Below are positions 37,521-46,557 of a DNA stretch of 64,000 nt, piece by piece; position 1 is the stretch's first letter; the number at the start of each line of letters is the position of its first letter. Source of the DNA: Burkholderia seminalis DSM 23518. GTDB taxonomy: Bacteria; Pseudomonadota; Gammaproteobacteria; Burkholderiales; Burkholderiaceae. Location: positions 186,001 to 250,000 of the forward strand of contig NZ_CADFDK010000006.1 in NCBI RefSeq assembly GCF_902832885.1. The letters run 5' to 3'. Made by a program: the position numbers and the translations under genes. The notes beneath the pieces were generated by a model that saw only the letters and a list, made by a program, of their open reading frames with translations, ran no database searches and was not told the DNA's origin.

Positions 37521-37536
37521 CTAATGCATTGATTAG
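37521..37536. promoter_or_regulatory. LysR-type box between dsdC-like gene and dsdA
   Basis: CTAAT-GCATTG-ATTAG is a perfect 5-bp inverted repeat with a 6-base centre, fitting the T-N11-A rule of LysR regulators. It lies 15 bases upstream of the regulator start and about 80 upstream of dsdA. Confidence 0.65.
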
Positions 37537-37615
37537 AAATCGGCGCTTTTGCGCGGTCGCCTTGAATCGTAGCATTCCAGCTCTGAATCTCGCTCAACGA
37601 ACGCAAGGCCGCCCC

Positions 37616-38935
37616 GTGACCGCGACACCTCAACCCGACGATCTATTAGCCAGACTGCAATCCCGTCAACCGCTGCTGTGGCTGAACCCCGAAGCCGGCC
37701 GGCCGTTGCCGCAGGACGCGCCCTCACCCGACGCCATCGTTGCGGCCGAAGCGAGACTGGCGCGCTGCGCGCCGCTGATGGCCGAGCTGTTTCCCGAGCT
37801 CGCGGCCACGGCGGGAACGATCGAATCGCCGCTGATGCCGGCGGACACCTTGCGGCGCGCGTTGTCGCACGCGGACGACGCGCACGGCGCCTGGTTCATC
37901 AAGCGCGACGATGCATTGCCGGTCGCCGGTTCGATCAAGGCGCGCGGCGGTTTTCATGAAGTGCTCGCGCTCGCCGAGTCGATCGCGATCGAACACGGGT
38001 TGATCGCCCCCACTGGCGACCGGCGGATCCTCGCGTCGGCCGCCGCCCGCGCGTTGTTCGCCACCCATACCGTCGTCGTGGGCAGCACCGGCAATCTCGG
38101 CCTGAGTATCGGCGTGATGGCCGCCGCGCTGGGGTTCGAATCGGTCGTCCACATGTCGACCGACGCAAAGCCGTGGAAGAAGGCGCGCCTGCGACAACGC
38201 GGCGTCCGCGTGGTCGAGCACGACGGCGATTACGCGCAGGCCGTCGCCGCGGGTCGATCGCAGGCGCGCGCTCAACCGCGCTGCCACTTCGTCGACGACG
38301 AAGGCTCGCTGATGCTGTTCCTCGGCTACGCCGCGAGCGCCCGGCATCTGGCCGCGCAGCTCGCCGAATCGGGCCGCCGCGTGGACGCCGCGCATCCGCT
38401 CTTCGTCCATCTGCCGTGCGGGGTCGGCGGCGCGCCAGGCGGCATCACGTATGGCCTCAAGGCGCTGTTCGGCGAGCACGTGCACTGCTTTTTCGCCGAG
38501 CCCGTCGCGGCGCCGTGCATGCTCGTCCAGCTCGCTGCCGGTGCGGGCACGCCGGTGTCCGTCTACGACATCGGGCTCGACAACCGGACCGAGGCCGACG
38601 GCCTGGCGGTCGCGCAAGCGTCGCATCTGGTCAGCCCGCTGATGGCGTCGCAACTGTCGGGCGTCTTCACGGTCGGCGACGCGCAGCTCTACGCGCAGTT
38701 GCGCGCGGTTCAACGCGCCACGGGCGTGGAACTGGAACCGTCGGCCGCGGCCGCCGTCGGCGGGCCGGGCTGGCTGGCCCGGTCGGCGGCCGGCAGGGAC
38801 TACCTGCGCCGCCACGCGATCGACATGCGCGCGTCCACGCACGTCATCTGGGCAACCGGCGGCTCGCTCGTTCCGCCGGAAGAACACCGCCGCTTCCAGT
38901 CTCACGCGGAGGCGCTCGCCGCCGCCGGCGCGTGA
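37616..38935 (+). CDS. dsdA: D-serine ammonia-lyase (dehydratase)
   Basis: A 439-residue PLP enzyme (EC 4.3.1.18) that turns D-serine into pyruvate and ammonia. The PLP lysine is in GSIKARGGF (about residue 108); the phosphate-binding loop reads STGNLGLS and a second Gly-rich loop LPCGVGGAPGG. E. coli DsdA is 442 residues. The GTG at 37616 follows AAGG at 8 bases; the frame extends to 37409 but that part overlaps the regulator gene. Gives growth on, and detoxification of, D-serine. Confidence 0.93.
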   Translation: MTATPQPDDLLARLQSRQPLLWLNPEAGRPLPQDAPSPDAIVAAEARLARCAPLMAELFPELAATAGTIESPLMPADTLRRALSHADDAHGAWFIKRDDALPVAGSIKARGGFHEVLALAESIAIEHGLIAPTGDRRILASAAARALFATHTVVVGSTGNLGLSIGVMAAALGFESVVHMSTDAKPWKKARLRQRGVRVVEHDGDYAQAVAAGRSQARAQPRCHFVDDEGSLMLFLGYAASARHLAAQLAESGRRVDAAHPLFVHLPCGVGGAPGGITYGLKALFGEHVHCFFAEPVAAPCMLVQLAAGAGTPVSVYDIGLDNRTEADGLAVAQASHLVSPLMASQLSGVFTVGDAQLYAQLRAVQRATGVELEPSAAAAVGGPGWLARSAAGRDYLRRHAIDMRASTHVIWATGGSLVPPEEHRRFQSHAEALAAAGA

Positions 38936-38988
38936 CGCGTTCCGCCCGGCGCCCAGCCCGGTTCCCGAAGACCGGGTAGACTGTCCGG

Positions 38989-39243
38989 ATGGAACAATGC
39001 CGTTATTGCCAGAGAATCCGCGATGAATGGGATTGCCACGGCGACGAATGCCGCCGGGCAATCGCCAAGGCGCTGCGCCGGCAGCGTGCGGGCCTGCCGA
39101 TGGTGCCCGATCGCATCCGCAACGAACTCCCGTCCGGCGCGCCGACCCAGCAGGTGATCGCCGTCCTGTCGCGGCAGCGCCTGCGCGCGCGCCGCGGCAA
39201 CGAGGAACGCCGCGAGCGCAAGGAAATCGACGACGACGTCTGA
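38989..39243 (+). CDS. Small Cys-rich basic protein
   Basis: An 84-residue protein with four Cys near the N-terminus (MEQCRYCQRIRDEWDCHGDE, then C), spaced like a small zinc knuckle. The rest is Arg-rich and helical (RRQRLRARRGNEERRERKEI). It may bind nucleic acid; the family is not recognised. It follows dsdA by 53 bases but is not clearly in its operon. Confidence 0.6.
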   Translation: MEQCRYCQRIRDEWDCHGDECRRAIAKALRRQRAGLPMVPDRIRNELPSGAPTQQVIAVLSRQRLRARRGNEERRERKEIDDDV

Positions 39244-39522
39244 GCCGGCCTCCCCGCAGCCTGCCCGCACCGTTCCCGCTTCCCGCTGCCGCCGGGCGCC
39301 CGCCCGTACGCGCCATCCACGCCGCGCCCCGGTCGCCTTTCCGTTGCACACCCGGCAATACACAATGGGGACGGAAGATATTTTTCGCGGAATTATTGCC
39401 TCGCCTGCAACGATCTTTCGCTGAAACTCACGTTTACCCTAGGTCGACCGGCGCCTACGATGTAATCAACCGCTTACGACATGGTGTCGAACGCGGAAAG
39501 CCAATAAACATCGGAGGTCATC

Positions 39523-39822
39523 ATGAAATCGCTCGTTTCCGCAGTCGTTGCCGCTGTCGCCCTGTCCGCTTCGTTCGGCGCATTCGCCCAAAGCACCGTG
39601 ACCCGCGCCCAGGTGCGCAACGAACTGGTCCAGCTCGAACAAGCCGGCTACAAGCCGGGCCTGTCGAGCCCGTACTACCCGGCCGACATCCAGGCCGCCC
39701 AGGCCCGCGTGCGCGGCGCCGACAACAGCGGTTACGGCGCACAGCCGGCCGCGACCGTCCAGGGCGGTGCACCGGCCGTGAAGCCGCAAAGCGCGCACGA
39801 CTCGGTCTACTTCGGCCACTAA
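39523..39822 (+). CDS. DUF4148 exported protein
   Basis: A 99-residue exported protein: signal peptide MKSLVSAVVAAVALSASFGAFA, then QSTVTRAQVRNELVQLEQAG, YKPGLSSPYYPADIQAAQAR typical of DUF4148, a family abundant in Burkholderia. The ATG at 39523 has GGAGG at ideal spacing. The 279-base gap upstream is AT-richer and includes the probable promoter. Function unknown; members are often stress- or host-induced. A strong terminator follows. Confidence 0.88.
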   Translation: MKSLVSAVVAAVALSASFGAFAQSTVTRAQVRNELVQLEQAGYKPGLSSPYYPADIQAAQARVRGADNSGYGAQPAATVQGGAPAVKPQSAHDSVYFGH

Positions 39823-39860
39823 GCCTGCCGCCGCGCGCATCGCGCGCAGTGCGGCCATGC

Positions 39861-39893
39861 GACGAGCCCGTCCCTGACGGGCTCGTCGCGTTT
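39861..39893 (+). terminator. Strong terminator after DUF4148 gene
   Basis: GACGAGCCCGTC (39861-39872) and GACGGGCTCGTC (39876-39887) form a perfect 12-bp stem with a CCT loop, followed by GCGTTT. It lies 38 bases past the stop and may also serve the convergent GGDEF gene. Confidence 0.8.
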
Positions 39894-39919
39894 GCAGCGC
39901 CAGTTTCGCCGCCCGATCG

Positions 39920-41695
39920 TCAGCGGCTGCCGCCCGATGCGACCCGGTCGCCTGCGTCCGTCGCGACGCCGCCTCGGACCAGATCCTGATAGCGCACGCA
40001 CACGCACTGCGGGCACGCCTTCGCCGCGTACATCGCCGCATCGGCCTTGACGAGCAGTTCCTCGGCCGACGCGCCGTCGGCCGGATACTCGCTGACACCG
40101 ATACTTGCACCGACCGCCACGCGCCGATCGCCGAACTCCAGCTCCTCGGCCATCACGATCTGGATGCGCGCCGCGACGTCGCCGATCACCGCCGGCGAAC
40201 GCACGTCCGCGATCAGCACGATGAATTCGTCGCCGCCGAGCCGCGCGACCATGTCGCCGCTGCGCAGCGCGCGGCTCAGCCGCTTCGCGACCGCGACGAG
40301 CGTGCGATCGCCGGCCGAGTGCCCGTGCTGGTCGTTGATCTGCTTGAAGCGGTCGAGATCGACGAACATCACCGCCAGCCCTTCGCGTACCGCCGCCGCA
40401 TGCCGGATCGCAGCTTCGAGATGCTCCATGAACAGCAGGCGGTTCGGCAGCGCGGTCAGCGGGTCGTGGCCGGCGAGGTGCGCGAGTTCCTGCTGCTTCG
40501 CACGCAGCATCGCGACCTGCGTGCGGATCTCGACGCGCATGCTGTCGAAACAGCGCGCGAGTACGCCGATCTCGTCGGCGCGCGCGGTCGGCAGCCGCTC
40601 GGCGGCCGAATCGTCGAACACGTGGGTCGCGGCACGCGCCAGCGTCTGCAGCGGCCGCGTGATCGCACGCGCGAACAGGATCGCGAGGATCGCCGCCAGC
40701 AGGCTCGACACGAGCACCATCCGGACGATCCGCTCGCCGAGCACGCCGGCTGGCGCCAGCACGTCCGCGAGCGGGCGCGCCATGCCGAGCACGACGAAGC
40801 GGTTGCCCTCGTCGTGCCCGAACGGCGTGCGCGCGAACGCGAACATCTGGCCCGGCGCCTCGTCGGGCTGCGCGAGTCCATTGAGCGTCACGTTCGTTTG
40901 AGCGTGGTCGAACAACGCGCGGGTGGCGGTGAAACGGTCCTGCATCAGCACGCGCCGGCCGCGGTCGAAACCGAACGTCTGCGCCGGATCGGGATGCACG
41001 AGAAAATCACCCCACTCGTTCGCGAGATAGACCGCATAGTCTTCCGGCAGGTCGCGCTCGAGCCGGTCGAACACGCGCGACAATTCGACGTCGACGACGA
41101 GCGCGCCGACCGTGCGGCCGGACATGTCGACCACCGGTGTCCCCACGCGCAGGATCGGCAGCCCCTCGGCCTCGTGCGATCCCGTCTCGTGATTGATCAC
41201 GATCGGTGACAGGTAGATGTGACCGGGCGCCATCGCGAGCGTGTCGAATACGTAGGAAAACTGCCCTTTCTCCTGGAAGGCGCTTTCGGGCAGCACGACG
41301 ATGCCGCTCGCATCGCGAGCGACACGGATACGTTCGATCCCGAAATGCCCGCTCGCGATCAGGCGGATCTGCAGGTACTCCGGATGATTTGTCATGAAGC
41401 TCCGGTACACCTGCTCGAGCCGCGTGCGGCGTGCGATGTCCGGCTTGTCGTCACCCGCGACGAACGCGGACGACGGCAACTGCGCGAGCACGAGCGCGTC
41501 GTCGGCAACATCCGCCAGCGCGGTCGTGAAGCGTTGCCCGAGCAGTTGCGTCGACATCAGCAGGCTGTGCTGCGCTTCCTGCACGAGCATCGCGCGATTG
41601 GCGCGATACGCGTAGTAGCCGGTCGTGCCGGACGCGATCACGCCGATGCAGGCGAACAGCACCGACAGCTTCGACACGAGCCCGAGCCGGATCAT
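39920..41695 (-). CDS. Membrane diguanylate cyclase, dCache-HAMP-GGDEF
   Basis: A 591-residue c-di-GMP synthase. Two membrane spans (about 8-30 and 320-340) bracket a large periplasmic dCache-type sensor. A HAMP segment (ARAITRPLQTLARAATHVFD) leads to the GGDEF domain with GHDPLTALPNRL, FVDLDRFKQINDQHGHSAGD and an intact active site GGDEF (487-491). An inhibitory I-site RxxD (RSGD) lies five residues before it. The start ATG (41695) overlaps the upstream stop by ATGA, so it is co-translated with a polyamine-binding-like protein that may deliver its signal. There is no EAL domain. Confidence 0.92.
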   Translation of the reverse strand: MIRLGLVSKLSVLFACIGVIASGTTGYYAYRANRAMLVQEAQHSLLMSTQLLGQRFTTALADVADDALVLAQLPSSAFVAGDDKPDIARRTRLEQVYRSFMTNHPEYLQIRLIASGHFGIERIRVARDASGIVVLPESAFQEKGQFSYVFDTLAMAPGHIYLSPIVINHETGSHEAEGLPILRVGTPVVDMSGRTVGALVVDVELSRVFDRLERDLPEDYAVYLANEWGDFLVHPDPAQTFGFDRGRRVLMQDRFTATRALFDHAQTNVTLNGLAQPDEAPGQMFAFARTPFGHDEGNRFVVLGMARPLADVLAPAGVLGERIVRMVLVSSLLAAILAILFARAITRPLQTLARAATHVFDDSAAERLPTARADEIGVLARCFDSMRVEIRTQVAMLRAKQQELAHLAGHDPLTALPNRLLFMEHLEAAIRHAAAVREGLAVMFVDLDRFKQINDQHGHSAGDRTLVAVAKRLSRALRSGDMVARLGGDEFIVLIADVRSPAVIGDVAARIQIVMAEELEFGDRRVAVGASIGVSEYPADGASAEELLVKADAAMYAAKACPQCVCVRYQDLVRGGVATDAGDRVASGGSR

Positions 41696-42822
41696 TTTCC
41701 GAACCGCTCCGGCCGGTCGCCCGACACGATACGGCTCCACAACGATTCGCGGCGGGCGATGTTCTCGACGGGCTGGAGCCACACGAGATGCTGGTGCCCG
41801 GTGTCGAGCCCCGACGGCGGCTCGAGCGTATTCGCGAGCCCCTGGCGCTCGGTCAGCAGCGCGCCGATCGCCGGTTCGAGCATGTAGTTGATCCACGCGA
41901 ATGCCAACCCGGGGCGTTGCGCGCCGCGCGTGACGGCCCAGCAGTCGAGCCACGCGAGCGCGCCTTCTTCCGGGATCACGTAGCCGACGTCCGCGCCCGC
42001 GCGCCGCAGCAGTTCGACCTGCTGCGTGCCGTAGTTGCCGAACATCAGTGCCGCGCGATGCTGGACGAACAGCGCGGTCGCCTCCTCGGGCAGCGTGTAA
42101 TACGTCAGCAGGTTGCGGCGCAGGTCGATCAGCTTGCGCGCGACCGCGAGCGTCTGCGCGGACGACAGCCGGAACGGATCGGAATAGCCGAGCGCGAGCG
42201 CGGCGAACGAGAAATTGTGCTGCGCGCTGTTGAAGTCGAGCACCTTGCCGCGGTAGCGCGGATTCCACAGCTCGCGCATCGAGCGCGGCGCGGCCGGCAC
42301 CTGCTTGCGGTCGTAGATCAGCCCCATCGACGAATACGTGAACGGGATCGCGTAGGTCGTGCCGTCCTGCACGAGCCCGCCGATCGTCGCGACCTGCTGG
42401 AAGTTCGGCAACTGGCGCCGCCGGTTCGGAATGCGCTGCAGGTCGATCGGCGCGAGCAGGCGTTCGCGCGCATAACGCTGGATCTCGGCCGTATTCGCGG
42501 CCAGCACGTCGTACGGCGGCGGCGACGCGCTGTGCATCCGCGACCACAACGCTTCGTCGGAGTCGACGAACGTCACTTCGACGCGCGCGCGAAACTGCGC
42601 CTCGAACGCGCCGACGATGTCGCTGTCCGCATAGCCGGGCCACGCGAGCACGCGCAGCACGTTGTCGTTGACGGTTTCGGGAGAGGCGGAGAACGCCGGC
42701 ACGACGGGTGCCAGAAAGCCTATCGTCAATATGATGAGCAGGCTGCGCACGGCGCCGCGTGCACGCTTGCGTGCACCGATTCCCCTGATCAATCGGACCC
42801 CGCGTGAATCGCCCGGCTGCAT
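41692..42822 (-). CDS. PotD-like periplasmic substrate-binding protein
   Basis: A 376-residue extracellular solute-binding protein of the PotD/spermidine-putrescine type. Signal: RSLLIILTIGFLAPVVPAFSA. Mature part: VLRVLAWPGYADSDIVGAFE, YDVLAANTAEIQRYARERLL, GTTYAIPFTYSSMGLIYDR and LAFAWINYMLEPAIGALLTE. No permease or ATPase gene lies nearby; instead it overlaps a diguanylate cyclase gene by ATGA. This is like NspS-MbaA of Vibrio cholerae, where a PotD-like protein signals to a c-di-GMP enzyme without transporting. The ATG at 42822 is 8 bases past AGGA. Confidence 0.85.
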   Translation of the reverse strand: MQPGDSRGVRLIRGIGARKRARGAVRSLLIILTIGFLAPVVPAFSASPETVNDNVLRVLAWPGYADSDIVGAFEAQFRARVEVTFVDSDEALWSRMHSASPPPYDVLAANTAEIQRYARERLLAPIDLQRIPNRRRQLPNFQQVATIGGLVQDGTTYAIPFTYSSMGLIYDRKQVPAAPRSMRELWNPRYRGKVLDFNSAQHNFSFAALALGYSDPFRLSSAQTLAVARKLIDLRRNLLTYYTLPEEATALFVQHRAALMFGNYGTQQVELLRRAGADVGYVIPEEGALAWLDCWAVTRGAQRPGLAFAWINYMLEPAIGALLTERQGLANTLEPPSGLDTGHQHLVWLQPVENIARRESLWSRIVSGDRPERFGK

Positions 42823-42996
42823 TCGACTGTCCTTTTTCGAGTCGATGCGATATCCCGCAACGAGACCATAAATCGGACGGTCGCGCAATTGGAAGAAGCC
42901 GTACGCGGCGCGCATGTTCGCCGGCACCGGCGACGGCGGCGGCATGCGGCATGCGGCGCGGCTACAGCGGCCCGCGTCGCGCCGCGGAAACCCGCG

Positions 42997-43719
42997 TCAG
43001 CGCCAGGCCTGCGTGAACTCCGCGATCACGCGCGACAGGTGTGCACGCATCGCGTCGCGCGCACCTGTCGCGTCTCGCGCCATGATCGCCGCGAAGATCC
43101 GCTGGTGATCCTCCTGCGACGCCTCGCGCAGCGCGGTCGAGTGAAAGTGCTCCTCGATCTTGTCCCACAGCGGATCGCTGCGCGCGCAGTCCCACATCGC
43201 CGTGACCATGTGCAGCAGCACCGTATTGCCGGTCGACTCCGCAATCCGCAGATGAAACTGGCGGTCGGCCGCGTCGTACGCGGCCTTGTCGGCCATCTGC
43301 TCGCGCATCGTCGTCAGCGAGAGAAACAGGCGGTCGAGATCGGCGTCCTTGCGTTCGGTCGCCGCGAGCGCCGCGACTTCCGCTTCGATCAGCCCGCGCG
43401 CGCGCAGCGTCTCGATCGGCCCCGGGCCGCGCGGCACCTCGAACGTCACCGGCCGTGCGGCGTCGGCCGCGGACACGTAGATGCCGGAGCCGATCCGCAC
43501 TTCGACGATCCCCTGCACCTCGAGCGCGATGATCGCCTCGCGCACCTGCGTGCGACTCACGCCGAACTGGTCGGCCAGACTGCGCTCCGACGGCAACCGC
43601 GCGCCGGCTTCGAACGCGCCGGCGGCCACCATCGCGTGAATCTGCCGCGCAAGACCGATATAGGAGCGGTCCGCGGCATCGGTGTCGCGGCTGGCGGGCA
43701 GGCTGGAAAGATCGGTCAT
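42997..43719 (-). CDS. FadR/UxuR-type GntR regulator
   Basis: A 240-residue GntR regulator with N-terminal winged helix ([35 protein letters not shown]) and a C-terminal FCD effector domain (about 100-235: [32 protein letters not shown]). UxuR and ExuR, the repressors of hexuronate catabolism, belong here. It diverges from mannonate dehydratase, and three TGGTnnACCA-like sites lie between them. It probably represses both genes until a hexuronate intermediate binds. The ATG at 43719 starts just before the helix-turn-helix; the longer frame to 43770 is possible. Confidence 0.88.
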   Translation of the reverse strand: MTDLSSLPASRDTDAADRSYIGLARQIHAMVAAGAFEAGARLPSERSLADQFGVSRTQVREAIIALEVQGIVEVRIGSGIYVSAADAARPVTFEVPRGPGPIETLRARGLIEAEVAALAATERKDADLDRLFLSLTTMREQMADKAAYDAADRQFHLRIAESTGNTVLLHMVTAMWDCARSDPLWDKIEEHFHSTALREASQEDHQRIFAAIMARDATGARDAMRAHLSRVIAEFTQAWR

Positions 43720-43772
43720 CGAAAGGCTCGCAACAGGCTGGCCGGCGCCGTCGCGGCACCGGATCCTCAAAA

Positions 43773-43782
43773 TGGTACACCA
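43773..43782. promoter_or_regulatory. Candidate UxuR operator 1
   Basis: TGGTACACCA, a perfect 4-bp dyad around AC in AT-rich flanks. It fits the TGGTnnACCA core known for UxuR/FadR-type repressors and lies 54 bases upstream of the regulator gene. Confidence 0.6.
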
Positions 43783-43870
43783 ATTTCAACCCGCACCTGA
43801 TTCGGCTTGTCGGCCCGTCCTGCCGCGCAATCGCGGATGCTGTCTGTCATCCTTGCGATATCCTCACAAC

Positions 43871-43880
43871 TGGTAAACCA
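43871..43880. promoter_or_regulatory. Candidate UxuR operator 2
   Basis: TGGTAAACCA, a perfect 4-bp dyad around AA, 105 bases upstream of the uxuA start. It is the same core as operator 1, 98 bases apart. Confidence 0.6.
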
Positions 43881-43894
43881 CTATCCCACCTAAC

Positions 43895-43904
43895 TGGCAT
43901 ACCA
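43895..43904. promoter_or_regulatory. Candidate UxuR operator 3
   Basis: TGGCATACCA, one mismatch from the TGGTnnACCA core, 24 bases downstream of operator 2 and about 80 upstream of uxuA. Confidence 0.5.
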
Positions 43905-43985
43905 ATCATAATCCGCTCACCGGCACCGGGCCGCACGCTGCGGCCCGGTCGTCCGTGCATGAACCGCCAGCCAGGAGCCGCTCCA

Positions 43986-45047
43986 GTGAAGATGTCTTTC
44001 CGTTGGTACGGCGAGTCCGATCCGGTCTCGCTGCAATACATCCGCCAGATCCCGGGCGTCACGCATATCGTGTCCGCGATCTACGACGAACCGGTGGGCG
44101 AAGTCTGGCCCGCGCACAAGATCGAAACGCTGAAAGCAACGATCGAGCGCGCCGGCCTGCGGTTCGAAGTCGTCGAATCGGTGCCCGTGCACGAGGACAT
44201 CAAGCTCGGCAAGCCGGGGCGCGATCGTCTGATCGACCACTACCGGCAGACGATCCGCCATCTCGGCGCGGCCGGCATCCGAGTCGTCTGCTACAACTTC
44301 ATGCCCGTGTTCGACTGGACGCGCACCGAGCTGTCGAAGACGCTCGCCGACGGCTCGACCTGCCTCGCATTCAGCACCGACGCGGTCGACCGGATCGATC
44401 CGAACGACGGCATCGCGCTGCCCGGCTGGGATTCGAGCTACCGGCCCGAACAGCTGCAGGCCCTGCTCGCCGACTATCGCGACGTCGACGAAGCCGCGCT
44501 GTGGGCGAACCTCGAGTACTTCCTGAAGGCGATCATCCCTGTTGCCGAGGAAGCCGGCGTGAAGATGGCGATCCACCCGGACGATCCGCCGCGCCCGATC
44601 TTCGGGCTGCCGCGCATCGTGAAGAACCGCGACGATCTCGCGCGGATCCTGCGCATCGTCGACACGCCCGCGAACGGGCTGACGCTGTGCTCGGGTTCGC
44701 TCGGCGCGGGCCCGCAGAACGACGTCGAGGCGCTGGTGCGCGAGTTCGGCGCGATGGGCCGCATCCACTTCGCACACATCCGCAACGTGAAGGTCGACGC
44801 GAACGGCGATTTCGAGGAAACCGCGCACCTGTCGCGCTGCGGCTCGCTCGACATCGCCGCGATCGTGAAGGCGTATCACGACACCGGCTTCACCGGCTAC
44901 GTGCGCCCCGACCACGGCCGCATGATCTGGGGCGAAACGGGCAAGCCCGGCTACGGCCTGTACGACCGGGCGCTCGGCGCGGTCTACCTGAACGGCCTGT
45001 GGGAAGCGCTCGCGAAGTTCGACCGCACGCCGCACGCGTCGAGGTAA
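43986..45047 (+). CDS. uxuA: Mannonate dehydratase
   Basis: A 353-residue enzyme (EC 4.2.1.8) that dehydrates D-mannonate to 2-keto-3-deoxygluconate in the glucuronate pathway. Family marks: [71 protein letters not shown] and [13 protein letters not shown], carrying metal-binding His, Cys and Asp. E. coli UxuA is 394 residues; Gram-positive types are nearer 360. The GTG at 43986 has AGGAG 8 bases upstream; an ATG 6 bases on (43992) or at 43959 is less well placed. Forms a unit with the transporter downstream. Confidence 0.93.
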   Translation: MKMSFRWYGESDPVSLQYIRQIPGVTHIVSAIYDEPVGEVWPAHKIETLKATIERAGLRFEVVESVPVHEDIKLGKPGRDRLIDHYRQTIRHLGAAGIRVVCYNFMPVFDWTRTELSKTLADGSTCLAFSTDAVDRIDPNDGIALPGWDSSYRPEQLQALLADYRDVDEAALWANLEYFLKAIIPVAEEAGVKMAIHPDDPPRPIFGLPRIVKNRDDLARILRIVDTPANGLTLCSGSLGAGPQNDVEALVREFGAMGRIHFAHIRNVKVDANGDFEETAHLSRCGSLDIAAIVKAYHDTGFTGYVRPDHGRMIWGETGKPGYGLYDRALGAVYLNGLWEALAKFDRTPHASR

Positions 45048-45118
45048 TCCGCCCATCGAGGCAGCCGGCGCAGCGGATCGCCGGCCGCCCGTCACGACAT
45101 TCCGCACGGAGACACCGC

Positions 45119-46429
45119 ATGCCACGCATCCGATGGGCCATGATCCTGATGTGCTTCCTGGCCAACGTCATCAACTTCATCGACCGCGCGAACCTCGCGA
45201 TCGCCGCGCCCAGCATCCGCGCCGACCTCGGCCTCGACGCGGTCGGCATGGGGCTCGTGCTGAGTGCGTTCTTCTGGACCTATGCGTTCCTTCAACTGCC
45301 GGCCGGCTGGTTCATCGACAAGGTCGGCGTGCGCGTGAGCCTCGCGCTGGCCGTCGGCTGGTGGTCGGTGTTCACCGTCGCGACGGGGGCCGCGCGCGGC
45401 CTCGCGCAACTCGTGGGCGTACGGCTGATGCTCGGCGTCGGCGAAGCGGCCGCGATCCCGTCGTTCGCGAAGGTCGCGTTCAACTGGTTCCCGCGCAGCG
45501 AGCGCGGGCTCGCGAGCAGCATCTTCGACAGCGGCTCGCGTGTCGGCTCCGCGCTGTCGCTGCCGCTCGTCGCGTGGCTGATCTCGATCGTCGGCTGGCG
45601 CGGGTCGTTCGTGATCACGGGCGGCATCGGCATCGTGTGGGCACTCGCCTGGTGGTTCGTCTATCGCGACCCCGAACGCTACCGCGCGATCGCACCCGAT
45701 GCCGTCGATGCGCTGCTCGCGCAACGCGGCACACCGGCCGTTGCGGCCGCAACCGATGGCCCGACCGTATCGTGGCTCGACCTGTTCCGCTATCGCACCG
45801 TGTGGGGGATGATGATCGGCCTGTTCTGCCTGAACTTCGCGATCTACTTCTTCATCACGTGGTTCCCGAGCTACCTGCTGCAGTCGCGCGGCTTCTCGCT
45901 CGCGTCGCTCGGCACGTGGGGCATGCTGCCCGCGCTGCTCGCGATTCCCGGCGGCTGGCTCGGCGGCTACGTGTCGGACAGCCTGTTTCGCCGCGGCTGG
46001 AGCGCCACCGCCGCGCGCAAGACCTGCCTCGTGCTCGGGATGCTGCTGTCGTCGTCGATCGCCCTGTCCGCGCTCGTCGAAAACACGTGGGCGTGCCTCG
46101 GACTGTTCGCCCTCGCGTATGCCAGCCTGTCGTTCGCCGGCGCCAACGTGTGGACGCTCGTCGGCGAAATCGCGCCGACGCCCGCGCACGTCGCGTCGAT
46201 CGGCGGCATCCAGAACTTCGCGGGCAATCTCGCGGGAATCTTCATCACGACCTTCACGGGCGTGATGCTGTCGATCACCAAGGGCTCGTTCGTCGTGCCG
46301 CTCGCGGCAGCCGGCGCGCTGTGCGTGGTCGGCGCGCTGTCGTACCTGTTCATCGTCGGCAAGGTCGAGCCGCTGCCGCCGCTGCGCGGCCGTGCGAACG
46401 GGCGGAATGCGGCGCCGAACGCGGCCTGA
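45119..46429 (+). CDS. MFS hexuronate transporter
   Basis: A 436-residue anion:cation symporter-type MFS carrier with 12 hydrophobic segments. ANVINFIDRANLAIAAPSI (helix 1) is the ExuT/GudP/phthalate-permease signature; the helix 2-3 loop reads GWFIDKVGVR, and LGVGEAAAIPSFAKVAFNWF is in helix 4. It probably imports glucuronate, galacturonate or a related acid for UxuA, which lies 71 bases upstream. The ATG at 45119 follows GGAG. It is likely controlled by the same UxuR-type repressor. Confidence 0.88.
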   Translation: MPRIRWAMILMCFLANVINFIDRANLAIAAPSIRADLGLDAVGMGLVLSAFFWTYAFLQLPAGWFIDKVGVRVSLALAVGWWSVFTVATGAARGLAQLVGVRLMLGVGEAAAIPSFAKVAFNWFPRSERGLASSIFDSGSRVGSALSLPLVAWLISIVGWRGSFVITGGIGIVWALAWWFVYRDPERYRAIAPDAVDALLAQRGTPAVAAATDGPTVSWLDLFRYRTVWGMMIGLFCLNFAIYFFITWFPSYLLQSRGFSLASLGTWGMLPALLAIPGGWLGGYVSDSLFRRGWSATAARKTCLVLGMLLSSSIALSALVENTWACLGLFALAYASLSFAGANVWTLVGEIAPTPAHVASIGGIQNFAGNLAGIFITTFTGVMLSITKGSFVVPLAAAGALCVVGALSYLFIVGKVEPLPPLRGRANGRNAAPNAA

Positions 46430-46557
46430 CACTGCCGGAACGCGCGGCCGGTGCCCCGCGCTTTCCTTTTCGGGCCGCCCGTCGGACAATGACCCGCGCC
46501 CGCCGGCGCGGCGCCACTCCGGCCCGCGCGCGGCGACGGCGCGCCCCGCCCACGCCG

